DNA of 64,000 nt from NCBI GenBank assembly GCA_949710005.1, contig OX453273.1:11383246-11447245 (forward strand), given 5' to 3'. The notes beneath the pieces are model-generated. The model searched no databases, was not told the DNA's origin, and was given only the letters and a program-made list of their open reading frames with translations. A program made the translations under genes and the position numbers. Below, in pieces: positions 12,385 through 24,085 of the stretch. The DNA comes from Ricordea florida. Its lineage: Eukaryota; Cnidaria; Anthozoa; Corallimorpharia; Ricordeidae. Within the stretch, counting starts at the first letter, position 1. Every line of letters begins with the position of its first letter.

Positions 12385-12700
12385 TGTATTAGTATAAATC
12401 TACTAGTGTTCTATCACAAATGCCACGCTCTGATTGGCTACGTTACCCACTATCTATTCTGTGATAGATAGTGAGTAGCGTAATGGCGGCCACTTCTTCA
12501 CGTTTTTGAAGTTTCCATGAAGAAGATTTAGACAGTATACTGGTCGAGGTTGTTCCAGAAAAGAAAAGTTTTGAACAACTAGTAGATTTATACTAAAACA
12601 ATTACATTATTCGCTCTCGATTTCTCTGCATGATAGTTGACTTGGGCTGTGCCCTCGTCAACTATCACGCGATATAAATCTCAAGCTCATAATCTAATTG
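12385..12700. repeat. Dispersed palindromic repeat (family copy 1)
   Basis: It contains CTGATTGGCTACGTTACCC, a copy of ATGGCGGCCACTTCTTC, and a tail with ATTCGCTCTCGATTTCT and AACTATCACGCGAT. Related copies occur at 15,000-15,245 and 42,824-43,080. It is non-coding. Confidence 0.6.
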
Positions 12701-12704
12701 TTTA

Positions 12705-12823
12705 ATAGAAACACTCGTGAAAGTTTGGGAGAACTCAAAAAAGCTATGGAAACACTCACCTGCGGCTTGTGTTACCACAGCATTTCTTGTTCTCCCAAAT
12801 TTCCACTCGTGTTTCTATAACTC
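12705..12823. repeat. Foldback MITE, GTGTTTCTAT family (copy 1)
   Basis: The arms AGAAACACTCGTGAAAGTTT and its approximate complement (AAATTTCCACTCGTGTTTCT) enclose a short centre. It is the same family as 13,232-13,380. Confidence 0.65.
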
Positions 12824-13231
12824 CACAGAAAAATGGTATATATTTTCTATTTCTTAAGTGAAAACCCTAGTACAGTATGTGTTACAGGCAAAACCTTTTT
12901 TAGTTACCTTTATTTTTAACTTGATAATTCTCATGTTTATAATACAAACTATACTGTAAACCCCTCAGAGAAGGTACCTTTAAAAAAATACCTCTAACAA
13001 AAATGAAATTAACTAAAAACAAAAATTACCTGCAACATAATGCATGCATGAAATAATCCTTCACTATTTGTAAAACTGACCATTTTACTCTCTTGATTAA
13101 CAAAAAGCGCTTACAGTAAATGTTCTGTTTTCCTGACAATATCAATACAATGTATGGTAAATCCTTTCACTTCCAAGATCTGAAAAGTAATCCTGAGAAG
13201 TATATTTCATTAAGAAATAGAAAACATGTAC

Positions 13232-13267
13232 CGTGTTTCTATCGAGTTATAGAAACACGAGTGAACG

Positions 13268-13298
<31 letters not shown>

Positions 13299-13345
13299 GA
13301 GCCGCAGGCGAGTGTTTCCACAGCTGTTTCGAGTTCTCCCAAACT

Positions 13346-13380
<35 letters not shown>
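13232..13380. repeat. Foldback MITE, GTGTTTCTAT family (copy 2)
   Basis: The ~50-bp arms pair along nearly their full length, and each arm contains an internal palindrome (GTTTCTATCGAGTTATAGAA). A solitary end of the same family is at 13,513-13,540. Confidence 0.75.
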
Positions 13381-13384
<4 letters not shown>

Positions 13385-14493
13385 CTTGTTTTCTATTTCT
13401 TTTAGAAAACACCGCGACAAAAAAAAGAAAAGCAACTTGTTAGCTTTAATTATCAAAATGTAAATTCTCTTTACTCGCGTCATCATTACGTCAACAGCTC
13501 GTGCTAGTTCTGTGTTTCTATCGAGTTATAGAAACACGAATTCTAACCAATCAGCGCGCGTATTTTCTTAGGACTGTTTTCTAATGCAGTTTAATGCATG
13601 TTAGACTGAAACATTTGTTGAAAGTCAACTGAACTTCACTGCATTGATCACTTTGTCAATTATTCTCATTGTCTGCTTGCTTGAGATTGCAGTGATATTG
13701 AAAGGAGAAGTTTCATTTTTTATTACTTTTATAAGTATGAGTATTATTACTATTACTTTTAATAAAAGGAGAAGTTAGATCTTGATCATCCCTGGGAGTC
13801 AAAGTGTTAAGCAACAAATTAGGAGAATTAAACAGTTTATCAACTTAAGGATTTTGAGTTCCTGTAATTCCAAATTTCCAAACTACATCCAACATAAGAG
13901 GGAAGGCACAAGTTTCTGATGAGAATCTCTGGGAGTGAAGTTTCTTGCTCAGTGCCTTTTCTTAAGTGTGGCAATAACCTTACTTGTGAGCAAACTTGAT
14001 CTGCAACATCTACATGTAATATCTAAACCAAACGGGGAAGCATCCCATGATTACTTTTTGTTGATTTTCGTGATACAAGGTGATCAAACTAAAGCTAAAG
14101 TTCAAATTTTTCAAACTAAAATCCATTTGCCATGTGCAGCCAAAAGAAGAACTGCAGTTCTAGTAATGCAGAACAATTTGATATCATTTTCAAGTTTCCT
14201 TTTTTCCATTTTGGAGTAAACCTGAACTTCCTTTCAAAGTACTAATGTTTTACACGTTTTGGTTGACCTATCATTTAAGTAATGAGAGAAAACCTAGAGT
14301 CCTGTTTGCTACAAGAAATTTATATGGTATTGTTCAATTTTAGCCATGGTTTAAATTTCATTTTCTTTCATTAACTCATTATCATGTATCATCATATCTA
14401 AAAACAACAACAAAAATATAATTTAAATCAAGGATTAAATTGAGAGACAAACACATGCACTTCTAAGATTTTCCAATTCAAAGTTAACCATAC

Positions 14494-14583
14494 TTTTGAT
14501 GTAGTCAAAAGCATCATGGTCGATTTCTCCAAAATTGACCTGGCTGCTCCCATTTCAGCTTTCAAACTGTCATCTTTCAAATC
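14494..14583 (-). CDS. CTNNAL1: CTNNAL1 exon 4
   Basis: This 90-bp exon (30 codons) follows a CATTTTCAG acceptor and ends before GTATGG. It encodes DLKDDSLKAEMGAARSILEK and then STMMLLTTSK, contiguous with exon 3 in alpha-catulin order. Confidence 0.85.
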
Positions 14584-14705
14584 CTGAAAATGAGAGCAGG
14601 TCCACAAAGGAATTTGATGTCAAGCTGATTCAATACCCCTGCAACACTTCTCATTACCAAAAAAAAAGACCAATGTACAACTATACATCACAACTATTCA
14701 ATATA

Positions 14706-14968
14706 GAGGCCCTGTCAGGAAGGGGGGGGGGGGTCCCAGGTCGCTTGTCGGAATTTTAAAATGCCTCGTGTCGGCGTCTTGTCAAGGCTTCACGTCGCTG
14801 TCGGAAATTAAGGGACAACTACTTTAGTTCTTTGTCACTAATTCTCGGCTTTGATGTCGCTGTCGACATTTTTTAATAGAATGGCAGTCGTTTGTCGCTA
14901 TTTCATTTGGTCGCTGTCGCTACTTTTCGGCCCGTGTCGCTTGTAGGAATTTACCCTGGCAGGGCCTC
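14706..14968. mobile_element. Short TIR element, GAGGCCCTG family, TSD AATATA
   Basis: Ends GAGGCCCTGTCAGG and CCTGGCAGGGCCTC are flanked by an exact AATATA duplication (14,700-14,705 and 14,969-14,974). The interior has a 12-base G run and many TGTCGC words, matching the element at 2,560. Confidence 0.8.
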
Positions 14969-14999
14969 AATATAAGTAAAAATCTACCAGTATACTAAT

Positions 15000-15245
15000 G
15001 CAAATGCCACAGTCTGATTGGCTGAGATACTGCACACTATCAGCCATTAGAATGCAGCACTTGGTTGAAGATCATTTTCAAAATGGCGACGTCTTCGTGC
15101 TTTAGCAAAGTTTCACAGAAAGATTTAGTATTCTGGTATTTTTTTGATTCGTTTATTATTTTTACTAAAACAATTAGTTTATTCACTCGCGATTTCTATG
15201 ACCCTATCAACTATCACCCCATAGAAATCTTGAACTCATAATCTA
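15000..15245. repeat. Dispersed palindromic repeat (family copy 2)
   Basis: It shares AATGCAGCACTTGGTTGAAG and ATGGCGACGTCTTCG with the copy at 42,824-43,080, and ATTCACTCGCGATTTCTATG and CATAATCTA with the copy at 12,385. Confidence 0.6.
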
Positions 15246-15313
15246 GTACACTCCATCCAAGCATTGAGCACACATACAAGTATCGACTCTGGACAATACT
15301 GTACAATGTTTAT

Positions 15314-17187
15314 AGCGGGGCTCCCACGCGCTAAGCGTGCGTGGAGCAGAGCCCCATACTCATGGAATATGGTCAACCTCTTTTCTTTTGGTTGTCACGT
15401 AACTGACCGAGCGTACGTACGTACGCGTCTACAGATTGTTAGGGTAGGGTAGGGGAGACTATCAAAAGGAAGGGAGGGGTATCTCAGGCTTGTCTTGGCA
15501 AATCCACATCTTTTATATTGGACATTCACAATATGGTCAATTGACAGCTGTCAAAACGGGATAGCCACTGACCAGCATCACATGACCATATTGTGGGCTC
15601 ATGTGTCAACTCATCGAGGTGACGTGATTTATTTGGAAGCTGTTCTGGTAGCCCGCATATTTTTGGCGGGAAATTGTGTTGACGACTGAAAAAGAAATTT
15701 TCAGTTCATTGTCTTTTTGAGACACAATATTACTACTCTACACTGTTAAAGTTTTACTAAAGGATAAACGAAACAATTTCTATTCCTATGTCAACAAACA
15801 ATAGCAGAGAAAATATAATTTGCAGAACACAGGGTTCAGGTGAAGAGCAACGGGAAAGAGAGCAAGAATTAACTGAGGAAGAATGAGCGAAGTAGATCGC
15901 CAAGGAAGGCGCGCTCGGGAAATGGAAAGGAGACGAAATTATAGCGAAGAACGCCGACAAGCAGAAAGAGTCCGGGCTCGAGAAAATAGACAAAATGTTA
16001 ACGAAGAACGCCGAGAAGCGGAAAGATTCCGTGCTGTGGAAAACAGACAAAATTGTAGCGAAGAATGCCGAGAAGCGGAAAGACTCCGTGCTGTGGAAAA
16101 CAGACAAAATTTTAGCGAAGAAAGCCGAGAAGTGGAAAGACTCCGTGCTATGGACCACAAATTTGCATAAGTTTTGTCTGCAAAATATTTGCTCACTGAT
16201 GCGTGACTCAGCACTCGCACTTTCCACTTTCCCTTAAACTTGACACTTGACTTGGAAAACCGACTTCTAAACAAACCTTCTTCAGAAAAATGATCTTCTG
16301 AATGCACTACTTTTGAATGAGAAGCAAACTGATGAAGGATTTCAAATTTTTATGTCCTTTAATCATATAAACATCTCCCCTGTCGACGGCTAAGAAATAC
16401 TCCCGCGGGAATTTTCTCTTGGCGGCAAATTGCAGAATGTACCACTTTCACTGGCAGCTTTTCGCGTTGTCGACGTTGTCATTTAGTGTGTCGATTGAGA
16501 ACTTTGGTTTCAACGCCGTTGTTTTCGTAAAAAATGTTCTCCTAAATTGTAAAATGTCTCAAATGTATGTTAGTCATTCACGTGTTGCGTTGGACCAGGT
16601 CTACTTATAGTTCACACTTTTACCGTTATTTATTTCTTTTGTTAAGTAACTACAGCTGATTGTAGTGAATAAATGAAGGCAGTAATTTTTTAAACTTACA
16701 ATGTAATTAAGAAAAGAATAATTAATTATTTTTTCATTCTCGTGAAAAATGTTTTTCCGGCTGGTAGATGTTGGTTACAGCTTGCCCAAAGGGCAATCTG
16801 TAAAATTAATTTTCTTTGCACCCTGCTTGGAGTAAACATTTATTTTACCGAGGTGTTCGTTTTAACACGAAAATGACAAGAGTTGTGTCCTGCATTTCCT
16901 AGTAGCGTGTACAAATCTTTTAAATACATTTACACAAATAGAATGGTTAATTTCATCAGGAATAGAATACAGTACATTGATAATTTGTATTTTTTGTAGA
17001 ATATACTCCATGACTTTGTAGGTAGAAAGACCGTACTTATGGCAGACGAAAGTTTAGACAAAAATCATAGCAAGTTAACCGACCTCGACACTTAACTATG
17101 GTTAAAAACGTTTGTGAATTCCTTCGCAATATTTTAGAATGCTTTTACAGTTTAAAGTGAAATGAAAGTACTAACGGGAGCCCCGCT
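15314..17187. repeat. Candidate repeat with inverted AGCGGGGCTCCC ends
   Basis: AGCGGGGCTCCC (15,314-15,325) and its exact complement (17,176-17,187) bracket 1.9 kb of CTNNAL1 intron 3. A hairpin (CTCCCACGC and GCGTGGAG) lies just inside the left end. No clean target duplication was found, so unit status is uncertain. It encloses the repetitive frame at 15,883. Confidence 0.4.
15883..16170 (+). CDS. Short frame with 19-residue charged repeats, probably transposon-derived
   Basis: A 95-residue frame starts at ATG 15,883 and contains about four tandem copies of a 57-bp unit encoding EERREAERFRAVENRQNCS-like repeats. Such Arg/Glu-rich helical repeats occur near the N-termini of Helitron-type transposon proteins, but no diagnostic domain is present. 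The frame stops at 16,168-16,170, soon after the last repeat. It could also be a purely non-coding minisatellite. Confidence 0.35.
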   Translation: MSEVDRQGRRAREMERRRNYSEERRQAERVRARENRQNVNEERREAERFRAVENRQNCSEECREAERLRAVENRQNFSEESREVERLRAMDHKFA

Positions 17188-17318
17188 TTTAGGCTTGGCT
17201 AAATCTATATATTAATCTACAACAACAAAAACAAATCAATGTGCCTTAAGTTAACAAGAATTGCAAATCTGACATAGTGAGTCAACAGAAACAAATACCA
17301 ATGTAAAGGAATACTTGC

Positions 17319-17438
17319 ATTTTGTCTATCTCCAGAAAGATGTGCAAGTTCTACCATATCTGATCCAAACTGACTGAATGCCTGCACAAAGTCAGTAAAT
17401 GTGCTGACATTCTCCAGTTCCTTCAGTCTGTCGTCAAC
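17319..17438 (-). CDS. CTNNAL1: CTNNAL1 exon 3, with GC splice donor
   Basis: This 120-bp exon (40 codons) starts after TAATACAG and encodes VDDRLKELENVSTFTDFVQA and then the conserved FSQFGSDMVELAHLSGDRQN. The only donor that keeps phase with exon 4 is GCAAGT (17,313-17,318), so this would be a GC-AG intron. The alternative GT four bases further on would break the frame. Confidence 0.82.
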
Positions 17439-17983
17439 CTGTATTAGAAAAATGATATGGGTAGAACATGCCCTCATGCCGTTAGCACACTGAGACACAT
17501 AGACCTTAAATCCATATGTCTAAAAATGTACAAAAACGCAAGGTTCCATAAGTTCAGTACACCCTGATAAAACAAGGTCTATAAGATATTTATATCTCCA
17601 GGTGGAAAAATCCTTAAGAAATGGAACATCCATTGATAAAGACACATATAAAAATTCATAACACACTTTATCAATTAGGCAACCATTTTAGCCTCCAAAA
17701 TCTTGAGTTTGGGTTGTTAAAAATATTCCTTGAAACCCCTATTTGAATAAGGCAATTTTGATGAGCAAAGCAAACTTTCAATTGTGATGGCCATATCATG
17801 TAATAATCATTCAGCAAGTTAAATTAACCAATTGTAGCAAGTGTAACATCTGAGTGATATAACAATTCTAAAATAATTATTATCATTACTTTGTATTTTG
17901 TTATAAGAAGGCTCAGTGGGTAGGAAAGATGAACAAATCCTGCAATGTGATTGGCTGAGAAGCAAAGACCCAGCCACATTGCC

Positions 17984-18163
<180 letters not shown>

Positions 18164-18217
18164 AGTGTAAAATGAGGCGTCATGAAGCAAACTTCTAACT
18201 GTTCCGGCTTTTAATCC

Positions 18218-18244
18218 GACGTTTCGGCCTTCGGCCTTCTTCAG
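18218..18244 (-). ncRNA. Hammerhead-ribozyme-like core, left PLE arm
   Basis: This is the exact mirror of the motif at 21,187-21,213, in the sense orientation of the left-arm element. The same caveats apply. Confidence 0.45.
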
Positions 18245-18479
18245 AGTGGAACAATATACACGTTAAAAAGTAAAAAGTAAAAAGCTAAAAATACTAGTAG
18301 GTTTACAGATTCGCAAGTATTTATATAGGATCACAAAAATGTAATTATAATTACAAAATGCTATACCAACTGAAATAAAAGATTACGTAACAAAGCTAAT
18401 GGCAACCTAGAAGAACGCACAGATGATAAAATTCCAACAATGTATCTGCGAGCGCCTAAAAGTACAATAGTTAGTCTAA

Positions 18480-19690
18480 TTAGATATTGTAGCGGACGCG
18501 ATTTTTAGACCTAAATTCGCGTCTCTTATTAAGACCATGAGGGTAAAGTGTAACTAGCTGGGAGGTCCAATAGGCCTCTCTCGTCAATAGCAACTTGTCA
18601 ATATAAGCAGCGTCACCTTGGTTAGTAATTTGTTCGATGACAATAAACTTAATTTCAGAAATTTCATGCCTTGTACAGTTAAAATGGACCGCAAGTTCAC
18701 ACGTCTTTTTGTTGGTATGCATGGACGATTTATGATTGCGAAAGCGTACTTTGAATTCTGTGGTGGTAGAACCTACATATTGCAATTTGCATTTATTACA
18801 CGAGGCCAAGTATACAACGTTTTTGGAAGAGCAAGACAATTTTTGATTTATTTTATAGGATCGGCCTGTGGAAAAGCTTTTAAACTTGGAATCCTGAATT
18901 AAAAAGTTTTTGCATAGATCACAACGAGTACAACATTTGAAGCACCCTCCCATTTCTTTCTCTGCCTGGTTTGCCCCATTGTCGCCACGAAATTTAGATG
19001 GTGCTAAAATATCTTTGAGATTTTTGGTACGGCGATATGCTGGAAAAATCGATTTAGATGGAAAGATTTCAAGTAGTTCGGTTGACGACCTCAAAAGATG
19101 CGCATGTTTCTTGATAACTCTCTGAATATCAGGCAGGATAGGATTGTAATCAAGAACTAACGGGAAAACTCTCTTGACAGGCTTAACCTTTTTCTTAAGC
19201 AATTCTGATCTCTCAATACTAAGCGCTTTGTCGAATTGTTTGTCTACTAAAGCGACATTATAGCCCTGGGATATAAGGTACCCTTTGTATTCAGCACACC
19301 TCTTGTTTAGAAAATCGTCGGTAGAACAATTACGTCTAACTCGTAGCGCAACCCCATAAGGAATAGCCCTTTTACAATGTGCTGGATGGGAACTTGAAAA
19401 AGGTAGATAAAGATGACTATCCGTAGGTTTAGCATAGATATCTGTCTTAATAAACCCATCCTGAAGGTGTAAAGTGAGATCCAAGACATTGATGGTATGC
19501 TGTGAATATACCAGCTCAAACTTGATGGTGGGATAGAGGGAATTGATGTAATCAGTAAACTCTAACAATTTAGGTAAGCCATGCGGCCAAATCTCGAAAA
19601 CATCGTCCCTATAACGCCACCATAACATGGGTTTCACGGCACCTTCAGATTTAGCTTTCTCATCAATCAAACCCATTGCCAAGTCGGCAT
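18480..19690 (-). CDS. Penelope-like RT (C-terminal part) plus GIY-YIG endonuclease, left arm
   Basis: About 400 residues are encoded on the minus strand. The frame opens inside the reverse transcriptase. The catalytic motif reads RYRDDVF, followed by thumb-region sequence including KPTDSHLYLPFSSSHPAHC. A Cys-rich linker (CFKCCTRCDLCKNF) leads to a C-terminal GIY-YIG-type nuclease with VVYLASCNKCKLQYVGSTT. This RT plus GIY-YIG order defines Penelope-like retroelements. Upstream RT motifs are missing, so the copy cannot be autonomous. The apparent first residues come from the spacer and are not element sequence. Confidence 0.85.
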
Positions 19691-19740
19691 AAAAAATAAA
19701 AAACACGGTACAGCCATGGGGCCCAAAAACGCATGTAGTT

Positions 19741-20951
19741 ATGCCGACTTGGCAATGGGTTTGATTGATGAGAAAGCTAAATCTGAAGGTGCCGTGAAAC
19801 CCATGTTATGGTGGCGTTATAGGGACGATGTTTTCGAGATTTGGCCGCATGGCTTACCTAAATTGTTAGAGTTTACTGATTACATCAATTCCCTCTATCC
19901 CACCATCAAGTTTGAGCTGGTATATTCACAGCATACCATCAATGTCTTGGATCTCACTTTACACCTTCAGGATGGGTTTATTAAGACAGATATCTATGCT
20001 AAACCTACGGATAGTCATCTTTATCTACCTTTTTCAAGTTCCCATCCAGCACATTGTAAAAGGGCTATTCCTTATGGGGTTGCGCTACGAGTTAGACGTA
20101 ATTGTTCTACCGACGATTTTCTAAACAAGAGGTGTGCTGAATACAAAGGGTACCTTATATCCCAGGGCTATAATGTCGCTTTAGTAGACAAACAATTCGA
20201 CAAAGCGCTTAGTATTGAGAGATCAGAATTGCTTAAGAAAAAGGTTAAGCCTGTCAAGAGAGTTTTCCCGTTAGTTCTTGATTACAATCCTATCCTGCCT
20301 GATATTCAGAGAGTTATCAAGAAACATGCGCATCTTTTGAGGTCGTCAACCGAACTACTTGAAATCTTTCCATCTAAATCGATTTTTCCAGCATATCGCC
20401 GTACCAAAAATCTCAAAGATATTTTAGCACCATCTAAATTTCGTGGCGACAATGGGGCAAACCAGGCAGAGAAAGAAATGGGAGGGTGCTTCAAATGTTG
20501 TACTCGTTGTGATCTATGCAAAAACTTTTTAATTCAGGATTCCAAGTTTAAAAGCTTTTCCACAGGCCGATCCTATAAAATAAATCAAAAATTGTCTTGC
20601 TCTTCCAAAAACGTTGTATACTTGGCCTCGTGTAATAAATGCAAATTGCAATATGTAGGTTCTACCACCACAGAATTCAAAGTACGCTTTCGCAATCATA
20701 AATCGTCCATGCATACCAACAAAAAGACGTGTGAACTTGCGGTCCATTTTAACTGTACAAGGCATGAAATTTCTGAAATTAAGTTTATTGTCATCGAACA
20801 AATTACTAACCAAGGTGACGCTGCTTATATTGACAAGTTGCTATTGACGAGAGAGGCCTATTGGACCTCCCAGCTAGTTACACTTTACCCTCATGGTCTT
20901 AATAAGAGACGCGAATTTAGGTCTAAAAATCGCGTCCGCTACAATATCTAA
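19741..20951 (+). CDS. Penelope-like RT (C-terminal part) plus GIY-YIG endonuclease, right arm
   Basis: This is the mirror copy of the left-arm frame with the identical translation: truncated RT with RYRDD, Cys-rich linker, then GIY-YIG nuclease ending in RREFRSKNRVRYNI. The frame also reads into the spacer (from 19,716). Its 3' region (20,952-21,273) has the element's terminal sequence and a hammerhead-like core. Confidence 0.85.
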
Positions 20952-21186
20952 TTAGACTAACTATTGTACTTTTAGGCGCTCGCAGATACATTGTTGGAAT
21001 TTTATCATCTGTGCGTTCTTCTAGGTTGCCATTAGCTTTGTTACGTAATCTTTTATTTCAGTTGGTATAGCATTTTGTAATTATAATTACATTTTTGTGA
21101 TCCTATATAAATACTTGCGAATCTGTAAACCTACTAGTATTTTTAGCTTTTTACTTTTTACTTTTTAACGTGTATATTGTTCCACT

Positions 21187-21213
21187 CTGAAGAAGGCCGA
21201 AGGCCGAAACGTC
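21187..21213 (+). ncRNA. Hammerhead-ribozyme-like core, right PLE arm
   Basis: CTGAAGA (21,187-21,193), a GGCC-GAA-GGCC stem-loop and GAAAC-GTC (21,206-21,213) match the conserved core boxes of hammerhead ribozymes in order and spacing. Penelope-like elements are known to carry such motifs. I could not define a convincing stem III, so activity is not assured. Confidence 0.45.
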
Positions 21214-21273
21214 GGATTAAAAGCCGGAACAGTTAGAAGTTTGCTTCATGACGCCTCATTTTACACTTAACTA

Positions 21274-23423
21274 AAATTCACATTGAAGCACGGTATCTCT
21301 TTTGATCCTTCTACTGGAAGTCATCGTTGGGCAAACCATATTATTCTGCTTATATATATATATATATATATAGTTGTTGCAGGAGAAAAAAACACAGAAA
21401 CAAACTACACATTTATCCCTACAAGCCTGTTTCGTGGTTGCCCACTCATCATGGAAAATGGCCATCATAGAGAAATGATCTCTTGAATTAGATGGGGAGA
21501 AATTCAAGTCTTACTTGAAAAGAATATACCAAAAAATACTCTATTTCGTGAATTAATTATTAAATATATATATATATTTTTCAATTCACATGTGAAAAAA
21601 CCTCTGCAATCACATTTACAAATATTTTATCCAGACATTGATCACGATACAGTGTAATAAACAAAAGGCAAAAAATAAGAAACTTAGGTTTTGATATCGT
21701 ATCTTGCAACAAAACAAAACACGTAAATATGTATTTTTCAGCACTGTCATAAGCAAACTCAAAAAAAGCAAACCCCAGTTCTGCCAAATGGAGTTGCAAT
21801 AGGAGTTTGCTTTTTTACAGTCTGAAAAATACATGTACATCTTCACAAGTTTTTCAGGCCCACAATATACCATCTTCATAAATACACAGAAAAGTGAAAA
21901 AATACATGTAGTCCCCAAAAATAATTTTCTTATTTCAATCCTTGATATTTAATACAAATTCCTCCTAACTGTGCAAAACAAAAATATACTTCCTTAAGTC
22001 AAAAAGCTTTCTTTTCATCAATGGTCTTAGCAGCAAAATGATAGTGCAGCAAGGTTGCGTAATGGTCGTGTCTGGGAGTAAAATGGTAAAAAAGCTTAAA
22101 CAATGTTATATTACTTTTTTAGTGAAAATTCACTTGTTACCAAACAACTAAAGTAATGACTTCAGGACAAAACAAGAAACCATGAGTCGATGGCATAATA
22201 AGAAAATTGTCTCCACTTTTTTAAATCTGGTCACAAAATCAAATACGAGTACACGGTACATATTTGGAATGTTATCAGTACGGAACTTCATATTCAAGTT
22301 TAACGATCAACGGACTCTTTGGATTAAAAGAACCAGGTAAACTGCTATTCAACACAGATATAATTGTGAAAAGTCCTGAAATGCACAGAATTGTAATATG
22401 CGTAAGGCGTGCTAAACAAGAAAACTGTTCGTAAGAGCATTCAAAAATGTCAATTACAGTTCCAAAAACAGGATCGGTTTTGTGTAAGTTAAACTACTAA
22501 TAACTATGACCTTTGATCCCAAACCATAGAGTTAAAGAAATTATCTGAAGCAACTATCTGGAACTGCAAGAACAGGGGGTCTGTTTTCCGAAGTAAATCA
22601 GCAATATAAACAAGTAAACACACTCTTGATTTTCAATGACCGTTCTTAACTTGTTAGCAAACACATTCTCCGAGGAATTGAAAGGAAAACGATACAGCCT
22701 TTTAGGTGGTCAAATGTGTCTAATTACAATAACTGTAATACAATAATTGAATATTCTTGCGAAAAGATAAATACAGGTAAAACACGGTAAAACTAAAACT
22801 AACGTGGTAAAACTGGCGTTGACCAACGACATTTCTCAAAGCCGAACTTAAGACCAGCATTTGCATACTTGAAAAAAGCAATCAAAGTTTGTGCAATCCA
22901 TCGATTGTCCAATGCATGCATAAAGAGTAACGATCGAAGCGTTCCAATCTTACATTTCATGCATATTTCGGACACTTGGGCTTTGGATTAACATAAAATC
23001 TTAAAAACAGAAAACAGCTTTACTATCATTACACTTCAGACAAAACGGAATGAATTATTTACAGTGTTACGGTGACCTTCGCCGAGCGTGAACAAGTGCG
23101 GTGAATTATCGTAATTTTACAAGAAGGAATAAGAATATTTCGGTCATTTGTGGTCGTGTTAATTCAGCTTTTCCCCTTATCAATTACGTTTCCACAAATT
23201 GACTCGACACAGTTTTCAATTTAATATCTAATTGGAGAAATAAACTGACGTGTTTCCGACGTTTTCTGTGAGTATGTGAAAGTGACTTGGTGAACCACGT
23301 AACAGAAATATCCGCGAAAGAAATCAAGGGCTCACTCCGCGACCTTCTCACAATGTGCTTACAATATGTCAAACATTCGCTTAAGAGCGAATCATTTCAT
23401 CAAAAGAAGAGTAAAATCCTTAC
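21274..23423. other. CTNNAL1 intron 2, left of exon 2
   Basis: It contains a short (TA)n tract near 21,350-21,371 and another at 21,563-21,578. Otherwise it is AT-rich sequence with no recognised gene or repeat family. Confidence 0.45.
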
Positions 23424-23804
23424 CTTTTTAACTGCCTGGAGAAGTCTCTTCACCACAACAGAGTCTGCGATAATTAAAACTTGGGTAACGGCTGATAAAA
23501 GTGTACGCGCAGCGCGAACCATTTCGCTTTTGTCGCCTGCTGTTGGCGTTTCACCGTTTACTACACCATCAGCAGTAACACTGGCCGAGCTCGTTAAATC
23601 AAAAATTGTCTGCCCTGATTTTCTAGCTTCTTCACAAGCTTCGCGCATTTCAACTGCCACATCTTCATTTTCCTCAGCAATTTGTTCTCCAACGCTAACA
23701 AAGCGATCCACTGCAACGGCGACCACTTTTCCAATGTCATGAATCGCCTGTCGAGCTTTTTGCGAGCGGCGTCCTTGTTCCTTGTGGTTAACAAGCGTTG
23801 TTAT
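23424..23804 (-). CDS. CTNNAL1: CTNNAL1 exon 2
   Basis: This 381-bp exon (127 codons) has a TTTGTAG acceptor and a GTAAGG donor. It encodes the first helical bundle of the vinculin-like fold, including RFVSVGEQIAEEN and the segment AARTLLSAVTQVLIIADSVV. It is the longest exon of the gene in this window. Confidence 0.88.
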
Positions 23805-24007
23805 CTACAAAGTAGAATAAAGAACCGCAGTGCAGTGAATGGCGCACCCGCATAAAAGCAGAAAAAGACTCCTTCAAACCTCATCTTAGCATGAACATAA
23901 CAAATAAGCGGACAGATAAACCGTAAGGTCAGCTTTTTTACTAGAATAGGGACGATCTAACGAAATCAAAACTGCCTCTCGTCATGTGACAGAAATCCTG
24001 GATTTAC

Positions 24008-24085
24008 CTGAGTTACTAGCGGTACCAGGGTTTGTTCAACAGATTTGCTCCGAATTTCCAAATTCTTCGAGTCAAACTTCGCCAT
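24008..24085 (-). CDS. CTNNAL1: CTNNAL1 exon 1 (start codon)
   Basis: This 78-bp exon opens with ATG at 24,085 and encodes 26 residues beginning MAKFDSKNLEIRSKSVEQT. It ends in CAG followed by a GTAAAT donor (24,002-24,007). The acidic-basic start followed by the SVEQTL segment is typical of alpha-catulin. A 5' untranslated exon cannot be recognised. Confidence 0.8.

Larger units (their letters stand above)
12122..14493. other. CTNNAL1 intron 4
   Basis: Beyond the MITE copies listed, nothing coding is recognised. A small frame near 13,935-14,219 is AT-rich and unrelated to anything I know. Confidence 0.45.
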
